A stretch of 64,000 nucleotides of DNA from Marinomonas rhizomae (lineage in GTDB: Bacteria; Pseudomonadota; Gammaproteobacteria; Pseudomonadales; Marinomonadaceae), in the NCBI RefSeq assembly GCF_024397855.1, contig NZ_CP073343.1, forward strand, positions 2,232,001 through 2,296,000. Reading direction: 5' to 3'. The position numbers and the translations under genes were made by a program. Positions 59,908-64,000 of the stretch are shown piece by piece (positions within the stretch are counted from its first letter, which is position 1; each line of letters begins with the position of its first letter). The notes below the pieces were generated by a model. The model was not told the origin of the DNA. It did no database searches and worked only from the letters and a program-made list of their open reading frames with translations.

Positions 59908-60084
59908 ATGTTAGGCTGGACTGTATTATTGTTAATCATCGCCCTTATTGCAGGGGTGCTAGGCTTTACAGGTATTGCTGGTGCCGCGGCGGGAATTGCA
60001 AAAATCATCTTCTTTATTTTCGTAGTATTATTGGTGATTTCACTTGTATCCAGAGCAATCAGAGGCAAAGGGCCTAAGCTTTAA
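59908..60084 (+). CDS. small membrane protein, DUF1328/YtjA family
   Basis: ATG 59908, seven bases after AAGGAG, opens a 58-codon frame: [20 protein letters not shown], then [20 protein letters not shown] and [18 protein letters not shown]. This is a two-helix inner-membrane protein of the DUF1328 family (E. coli YtjA), with the typical [15 protein letters not shown] linker. Family members are stress-associated in some bacteria; the function is unknown. A hairpin follows. A longer frame at 59853-60077 overlaps it and is spurious. Confidence 0.9.
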   Translation: MLGWTVLLLIIALIAGVLGFTGIAGAAAGIAKIIFFIFVVLLVISLVSRAIRGKGPKL

Positions 60085-60116
60085 CATTGGCTCGCAGACA
60101 CTTATTTTTATTCAAT

Positions 60117-60150
60117 TTATAGAAAAGGGGCATGCGCCCTTTTTCTATTA
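60117..60150 (+). terminator. terminator of the DUF1328 gene
   Basis: AGAAAAGGG (60121-60129) pairs with CCCTTTTTCT (60137-60146) around GCATGCG, 36 bases after the stop, with a T-run in the 3' arm. Confidence 0.75.
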
Positions 60151-60218
60151 CTTACCTCACCCGTTACCAATTCGAAGAATTTGATCGCCTTACTAAGATC
60201 TTTTTAATGTCATAGAGA

Positions 60219-60794
60219 CTAAGTCGGTTTTTCTTCTCTGATAAGCATGTCTAAGAACTTTTCAAATCGCCGCTGCCTAGTTTCAGGTTTCTTCGCACTC
60301 GTTAAGCCGTAAGCGATCACATCACGACTCGATTTATTAAGCGTATCAAAAAAGAGTTTTACCCTCGGCTGACCTTCCAGTGCCGCTAAAAAGTCTGCAG
60401 GCACTTCCATTTGACTCACTACATAGGCGTTTTCCCAACGACCGTCAGCTTTCGCTGCTCGCACATGCACAAATCCAGACTCCTTCATTCGGCCTTCGCT
60501 TATCAAACGCTCAACATGCTCCGTGTTTCTTTTAGACCAAATACTTCGTGCTGATCGTGGTGTTATTCGTTGAAGATAGGATTGATCATCAAGTGATTTT
60601 TTCACACCATCAATCCAGCCCCAACACAAAACCTCCACCACAACATCATTCCAAGAAACACTCCGAATTCCAGAATTTTTCTTAAATATCTTTACCCACA
60701 ACTCACTTTCAATAGCGTGATTCACCCTAAGCCACTCATCGAGATCGCTCGGTGTTTCAAATGACATGATTTTTAAGGAATTTGGTTCAGGCAT
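60219..60794 (-). CDS. YdeI/OmpD-associated family protein, last cassette-side gene
   Basis: About 191 aa from ATG 60794 (a GTG one codon earlier, 60797, is also possible). It has the family blocks LDEWLRVNHAIESELWVKIFKK in part, VEVLCWGWIDGVKKSLD and RITPRSARSIWSKRNTEHVERL in part, plus the C-terminal ETRQRRFEKFLDML. These proteins are sometimes called bacteriocin-protection proteins; the biochemical role is not known. It begins about 20 bases after an attC-like site and reads in the same direction as the other cassettes, but I see no attC after its stop, so it may be the terminal cassette or fixed flanking gene. Confidence 0.85.
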   Translation of the reverse strand: MPEPNSLKIMSFETPSDLDEWLRVNHAIESELWVKIFKKNSGIRSVSWNDVVVEVLCWGWIDGVKKSLDDQSYLQRITPRSARSIWSKRNTEHVERLISEGRMKESGFVHVRAAKADGRWENAYVVSQMEVPADFLAALEGQPRVKLFFDTLNKSSRDVIAYGLTSAKKPETRQRRFEKFLDMLIREEKPT

Positions 60795-60812
60795 CACAAT
60801 AGACTCAGTTAG

Positions 60813-60900
60813 GAATAACGCCGCGCACTGCGGTAAATTTCAAGCATAACGGAAAATTTGTCCGACAGTAGCGATTCGCTCGGCATTTTCCTTGTTGGAC
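60813..60900 (-). mobile_element. attC-like recombination site 4
   Basis: On the minus strand it begins with a perfect R'' core GTCCAAC (60894-60900), contains GGAAAAT...ATTTTCC self-complementary arms and ends CGGCGTTATTCC. Size is about 88 bases, within the attC range, located between two cassette genes. Confidence 0.68.
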
Positions 60901-60933
60901 TATTTCGGGCAACGAGTACATCTGCATTAGTGC

Positions 60934-61302
60934 TCATCCGAAGATATGCAATCCATTTTGCAACCTTCCGATGATCGCGACTAAGCCAGCTCCCATTACC
61001 ACACCCGTGAGAAGTGCTCCGAAAATAAGACACACGTAGAGTATTGTCCAAGCACGGGAAGATTTTGATTTCACTAGCCCTCCGGAAGTCTTGTCGGAAC
61101 ACAGGTAAATTTGACTCAAACTTCTTTCCACCCCGAAAGCAATACCACCGATTACACAAAAAAGCAGTGCGACCGCGAAAGTTATGACCCGAGACTCTGC
61201 ATTAGCAAAGCCATCCCACAAAAGAATAGCGCCATTAATCCAAGCTAATCCAGTACAAGCCCATGAGGCAAGTTGATGGATAATTGTCAGCATGTGGGTC
61301 AT
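60934..61302 (-). CDS. hypothetical integral membrane protein (cassette gene)
   Basis: The 122-aa product has predicted membrane helices at about 10-28 (LASWACTGLAWINGAILLW), 37-55 (VITFAVALLFCVIGGIAFGV) and 86-112 (AWTILYVCLIFGALLTGVVM then GAGLVAIIGR). The start may be 61302 or the ATG three codons later. No family recognised. It sits between two attC-like sites, the size and layout of one integron cassette. An overlapping frame at 60809-61159 runs through the attC and is rejected. Confidence 0.65.
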   Translation of the reverse strand: MTHMLTIIHQLASWACTGLAWINGAILLWDGFANAESRVITFAVALLFCVIGGIAFGVERSLSQIYLCSDKTSGGLVKSKSSRAWTILYVCLIFGALLTGVVMGAGLVAIIGRLQNGLHIFG

Positions 61303-61330
61303 TGATTACTCATTCCTGTGATTTTTGTGC

Positions 61331-61396
61331 CGAACGCCAACAGCTTTCCTGTGTCTGGCGACCGCAGGGAACGAATTTAATGGTCTTGTTACACAT
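61331..61396 (-). mobile_element. attC-like recombination site 3
   Basis: On the minus strand the segment begins TGTAACAAGACC and ends TTGGCGTTCGGC, with TTCC-TG/CA-GGAA complementarity inside. The R' and R'' cores are imperfect. It is placed exactly between the tautomerase-like and membrane-protein genes. Confidence 0.5.
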
Positions 61397-61775
61397 TGAC
61401 TTTGTATTTAAGATCATTGGCCTCATCACCCGTAATACCTCTGAACCCCCACTGATAGGGTTGCTGTTCCTTGATTGTGATTTCGACATCAACCGGCGCG
61501 ACTCCGAGCTGACTTTCAATTTCTATAAATAGAGCCTTTATAAGATCCTTCTGAGTTTCCGGCTTACGCCCTGCCATCATATTTATTTCGATCACAGTGT
61601 AAGCATCACTTCTACCTCCCGGATAATAGAAGTCATCGCGCTCTAAAGGTACGAACCGATGGGCACGTTTATCCTCCGGCATACCAAGAACTGATTGCAT
61701 GCAACCGTGAATGACATCCGACAACTTTGACTTTATTGGATTTAGTTTTTCTTTTATTCCATATACAACGATCAT
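61389..61775 (-). CDS. tautomerase-superfamily-like protein lacking Pro1 (cassette gene)
   Basis: The 128-aa protein resembles the Tautomerase_2 group: helix SDVIHGCMQSVLGMPEDKRAHRFVPL in part, FYYPGGRSDAYTVIEINMMAGRKPE in part, KDLIKALFIEIESQLGVAPVDVEI in part, and the WGFRGITGDEA tail. The N-terminal catalytic Pro of the superfamily is Ile here (MIVVYGI), so canonical tautomerase chemistry is unlikely. ATG 61775 follows AAAGGA by seven bases. It lies between attC-like sites 2 and 3. Its 3' end overlaps the start of site 3 slightly, as in many cassettes. Confidence 0.8.
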   Translation of the reverse strand: MIVVYGIKEKLNPIKSKLSDVIHGCMQSVLGMPEDKRAHRFVPLERDDFYYPGGRSDAYTVIEINMMAGRKPETQKDLIKALFIEIESQLGVAPVDVEITIKEQQPYQWGFRGITGDEANDLKYKVNV

Positions 61776-61794
61776 GATAATTCCTTTAAGGCGT

Positions 61795-61848
61795 GTAACG
61801 CCAAAAGCAGCGAGCGGCGAAGCCGTTCGACTGCCTTTTTTTTATATT
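61795..61848 (-). mobile_element. attC-like recombination site 2 (degenerate)
   Basis: On the minus strand GGCAGTCGAACGGCTTCGCC, then CGCTCGCTGCTTTTGGCGTT forms a compact hairpin ending in the R' core GTTACAC. The expected left core is replaced by an A-run (ATATAAAAAAAAGG) that also includes the stop of the upstream gene. It is of the short attC type. Confidence 0.6.
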
Positions 61849-63059
61849 TCCTGCTGGATGGTCTTTTCGTATTCACGAAGCTGATCATACAAGTTTATTA
61901 GCGCTTTCATCCTGGAAATGATACTCTCCTTTGTAAATATTACATCAGTGTGATGAACTAGAGTGTTTCGAAAAGCGGCCAAGTCTTGGAGCTCATTTTT
62001 GAAATCTTTATTTATCACATCTTTTGATATAAGAATGTTTGCCATGCCCCTCCAGTTTTTCCCTGAGCCCAGCTTTCCTTTATCTGATTCGTCGGAAACA
62101 TAGCTAGCCACATCATACAACTGCTCTAAGAGAATATTCCATACCTCTAAAAATTCCCCGTAGACTTCGTCACGATTGAACGCAACATTCTCTGCGACCT
62201 CTTCTTTTTGCTCATCTGTAATATGTATCTTATCTAGGCTCTCGATTGCGAGTTGTAATTTGTCGGATACTTCACCATTAAGCTTTTCCAGATCAATATA
62301 TTCTGACTCGCCAATAAACCTATTATGAGCTACTTTATTTCTCAACTCATAGAGTCTACCCCAGCGTTTTTCTAAAAACTCACCTGTGCAATCCACTATT
62401 TCAGCAAAGTATCTCTCCCAGTTTGACTGGGGAACGAACTCCCTAAGCTCTGCTAAATCCAAATCTGAAACTGATTCTGCGCCCTTAATTTTCTCAATAA
62501 TTTTCTTGGAGTCTAATCCTGCGTAATCAGTAAAAAGAAATTTTGATAGCTGAATAAAATCAACCTCATACAAGAAATTATTCAGCGGCGCCTTAGTATT
62601 TTTAATCGAAGCCGTAACTTCTTCTGGCGTATTATCCTTAGTCCATCCCAGACCAACATTGGTCAACATAAACTTGGTTATTAGCTTTCTCATCTGGTTT
62701 TCAAGATTGTGAATAATGGGGTAGGCCTTGAAGCAAAATGAGGAGCTTAGATCGTCACACAATATCTCAACTGGAAAACCGCTAATCTTAGTTAAGATCG
62801 TCCTAATTAATTTCAGGAATGACTGGAACATTCCGATGTTCGATTCATCTTCGTTGTCGATTCGAATATGGAAGAATCGGTGCGAGGTATTATCAGATTC
62901 ACCAAGCTGTACGTCGTATGCGAATTCAGCTCCCTCGTAGCTTATCTTTCCATTGGAGATAGTAATTCCATCGTAGGACTGAATAAGGTAGTTGAGAGTG
63001 TTGATCGACTTACAATACTCCTCATTAGAATCAATCATAACTAGGTATTCAACTTTCAT
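61842..63059 (-). CDS. cassette-encoded protein with two HEPN-type motifs
   Basis: The frame is open to 63155 but the upstream part is translated attC; ATG 63059 follows AGGA and gives MKVEYLVMIDSNEEYCKS, 405 aa. Two helical segments carry the HEPN catalytic pattern R-x4-H: R240-N-K-V-A-H245 (in LYELRNKVAHNRF) and R364-N-T-L-V-H369 (in AAFRNTLVHHTD). The N-terminal third (1-110) is a mixed alpha/beta domain not recognised, followed by YPIIHNLENQMRKLITKFML, a common lead into HEPN helices. HEPN proteins are often RNases in toxin-antitoxin and anti-phage systems. It is predicted cytoplasmic. Defence is an inference. Confidence 0.78.
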   Translation of the reverse strand: MKVEYLVMIDSNEEYCKSINTLNYLIQSYDGITISNGKISYEGAEFAYDVQLGESDNTSHRFFHIRIDNEDESNIGMFQSFLKLIRTILTKISGFPVEILCDDLSSSFCFKAYPIIHNLENQMRKLITKFMLTNVGLGWTKDNTPEEVTASIKNTKAPLNNFLYEVDFIQLSKFLFTDYAGLDSKKIIEKIKGAESVSDLDLAELREFVPQSNWERYFAEIVDCTGEFLEKRWGRLYELRNKVAHNRFIGESEYIDLEKLNGEVSDKLQLAIESLDKIHITDEQKEEVAENVAFNRDEVYGEFLEVWNILLEQLYDVASYVSDESDKGKLGSGKNWRGMANILISKDVINKDFKNELQDLAAFRNTLVHHTDVIFTKESIISRMKALINLYDQLREYEKTIQQEI

Positions 63060-63089
63060 TTCACATCCTATATTTGAAACTTTGACTAA

Positions 63090-63203
63090 ATATAACGCCC
63101 AAAGCACGCGCCAAATACCGGAACTTTGATTTTGTGCGAGCATTTTCCCGCACAAAATTGAAGTGGAGAGTATTTGGTCGCAGTGACTTTGCTTGTTACA
63201 TGT
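63090..63203 (-). mobile_element. attC-like recombination site 1 (VCR-like)
   Basis: On the minus strand it runs from TAACAAGC to GGGCGTTATA, about 110 bases. The arms pair: AAAGTCAC with GTGCTTT, CCAAATAC with GTATTTGG, and an inner perfect 10-bp hairpin ATTTTGTGCG (63129-63138)/CGCACAAAAT (63149-63158). Ends and size are those of Vibrio-type attC sites. It follows the SUKH-like gene stop immediately. Confidence 0.82.
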
Positions 63204-63731
63204 TTACTCGACATTGCTTTCAATCCATGAGGAAATATCTGGGTGATTAGCTTGTGCCGATTTAGTTAATTCTGACGGATTATCGCATAGTGAGTCTAGA
63301 TAAGATGTTGCTTTCTTAGACAGAAGATCCCAATTTAATTCGTCTTTATCTTCGTCGTCTGGATCGAGCCAACTTCCGTCGTAGAACACTTTGCCAGAAG
63401 TGATTTGCATTACAAAATCATGAGCACTATTGGATACAAGAGCTCTTTCGCCTTCAGACCCTAAGAAAACCACTGGCGGTTCACCTTTTAATTCAGGGTA
63501 GTACCAAAGGCAAAATAGAGAACCGCAGCCATCTTGACCAAATTGGATGAAATGATGTTCGGTTTCTCTCCATTTCTTACCACCCAACCACATATCTAAG
63601 ACATCTGACGTTTCTGAGAATGTCTGCCTATTAGTTTCGTAATCGATAGGCCAGCTTATAACTTCTTCGAGCGACATCTTATGTAGAAAGTCGATATCCG
63701 CTTGTGTTTTTTCGCTTAATTCAAATTCCAC
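63204..63731 (-). CDS. SMI1/KNR4 (SUKH)-like protein (cassette gene)
   Basis: The 175-aa acidic protein has the SUKH pattern around FIQFGQDGCGSLFCLWYYP, PVVFLGSEGERALVSNSAHDFV in part, followed by a Asp/Glu-rich segment. SUKH proteins are typical immunity proteins to secreted nuclease toxins, though many are solitary. The start is GTG at 63731 after AAAGGAG. It ends next to attC-like site 1 and starts soon after a possible R' core (GTTAAGC on the minus strand, 63757-63763), consistent with a mobile cassette. Confidence 0.8.
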   Translation of the reverse strand: MEFELSEKTQADIDFLHKMSLEEVISWPIDYETNRQTFSETSDVLDMWLGGKKWRETEHHFIQFGQDGCGSLFCLWYYPELKGEPPVVFLGSEGERALVSNSAHDFVMQITSGKVFYDGSWLDPDDEDKDELNWDLLSKKATSYLDSLCDNPSELTKSAQANHPDISSWIESNVE

Positions 63732-63744
63732 GCGATACTCCTTT

Positions 63745-63790
63745 AGACATGTAACAGCTTAACAGTGCGCATGCGCGTTTAGACAATTTC
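63745..63790 (-). mobile_element. possible attC 3' end upstream of the SUKH-like cassette
   Basis: The minus strand shows GTCTAAAC-GCGCATGCGC-ACT-GTTAAGC, with a perfect R' core GTTAAGC (63757-63763) and a 10-bp palindrome GCGCATGCGC. The rest of the site, if present, would extend to about 63910 but pairing there is poor. Confidence 0.35.
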
Positions 63791-64000
63791 ACAACCCTCT
63801 TTATTTACCCGTAAGTCTCTGACCTAAAAGACATTAATACAGATACCTACAGAAGGGAGATCTGGAAAAACGAGCATACGTGTTATTTCATTTATCCACA
63901 GCGCGTTATTTCGGCGGTCGATAATATTACTCATTGATACTAAAAGACTTTATGACTCGCTGCCAGTACAAACGAGCAATACAGTGATTATTTTTTAGGC
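63791..64000. other. right-edge non-coding segment
   Basis: No supported gene in about 210 bases. A CAGAT/ATCTG dyad lies near 63840-63870. Further cassettes or the integrase/attI would be expected to the right, upstream of the minus-strand cassettes. Confidence 0.4.

Noticed and set aside
59853..60077. 74-codon plus-strand frame
   Set aside because: It is out of frame with the DUF1328 gene at 59908-60084, which has a ribosome site and a clear family match.
60809..61159. 116-codon minus-strand frame
   Set aside because: It overlaps the better membrane-protein gene in another frame and translates through an attC-like site.
63060..63155. Upstream extension of the HEPN-type gene
   Set aside because: The extra codons translate the attC-like site; ATG 63059 has a ribosome site and begins the plausible protein.

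Overview
The window looks like a chromosomal segment of a marine gammaproteobacterium of the Oceanospirillales type, plausibly Marinomonas or a close relative. This is inferred from gene content (CysI next to DUF934, minCDE, a TIGR04211-like SH3 protein, a pilin-pilC-pilD-coaE-yacG block, a gammaproteobacterial-type rrn locus) and from the moderately AT-rich base composition. No database search was possible. It contains no prophage, no CRISPR array, no tRNA gene and no complete insertion sequence.

Layout. 1-6400: 5' part of aceE (minus), a 950-base non-coding gap, then nadC-ackA-pta. 6500-11000: a compact type IV pilus locus (prepilin, very short PilB-like ATPase, PilC, PilD) running with overlaps into coaE and yacG. 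11050-12950: a response regulator with TPR-like repeats plus a soluble histidine kinase. 12960-15560 (minus): ZIP transporter, BenE-type carrier and GntR regulator. 15740-22850: two divergent units, dsbD plus an OmpR-type two-component system (minus) and tlpA-DUF4266-DUF3570-apbE (plus). Their shared promoter region carries two PmrA/QseB-type direct-repeat boxes. 22900-28800 (minus): an rRNA locus 16S-23S-5S-5S whose 16S-23S spacer has no tRNA but holds an intrinsic terminator and a second rrn-P1-like promoter. 28870-33720: class I fumarase, a DUF2786 protein with an internal duplication, a HIT protein and an SMP-30 family protein. 33790-36560: proS, an ArsC-family protein and a WrbA-like flavoprotein. 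36700-42770: sulfur and Fe-S genes (cysB, TauE exporter, nfuA, cysI, DUF934) around a DAHP synthase. 42890-51230: SH3 protein, cation/proton antiporter, a stand-alone EF-G, an aldo-keto reductase, a GGDEF sensor and a di-heme peroxidase. 51410-59510 (minus): minCDE, sbcDC and a ferredoxin-like flavoprotein. 59900-60085: a small DUF1328 gene. 60220-64000: a row of minus-strand genes separated by attC-like sites, read as an integron gene-cassette array without a visible integrase.

How genes work together. The most interesting functional unit is at 17798-22850. DsbD and a periplasmic TlpA-type thioredoxin supply extracytoplasmic thiol reduction. A small lipoprotein ends in a Gly-rich Cys-Gly-Cys tail. 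An outer-membrane DUF3570 protein carries a D-x-x-T-G-A-S motif like the target of ApbE flavin transferases, and apbE closes the operon. I infer an uncharacterised cell-envelope redox or metal system, probably controlled by the linked two-component system.

Two other items stand out. One is the transcriptionally split rRNA locus. The other is the cassette array, which carries a protein with two HEPN-type R-x4-H motifs, a SUKH-like protein and a tautomerase-like protein without the usual Pro1.
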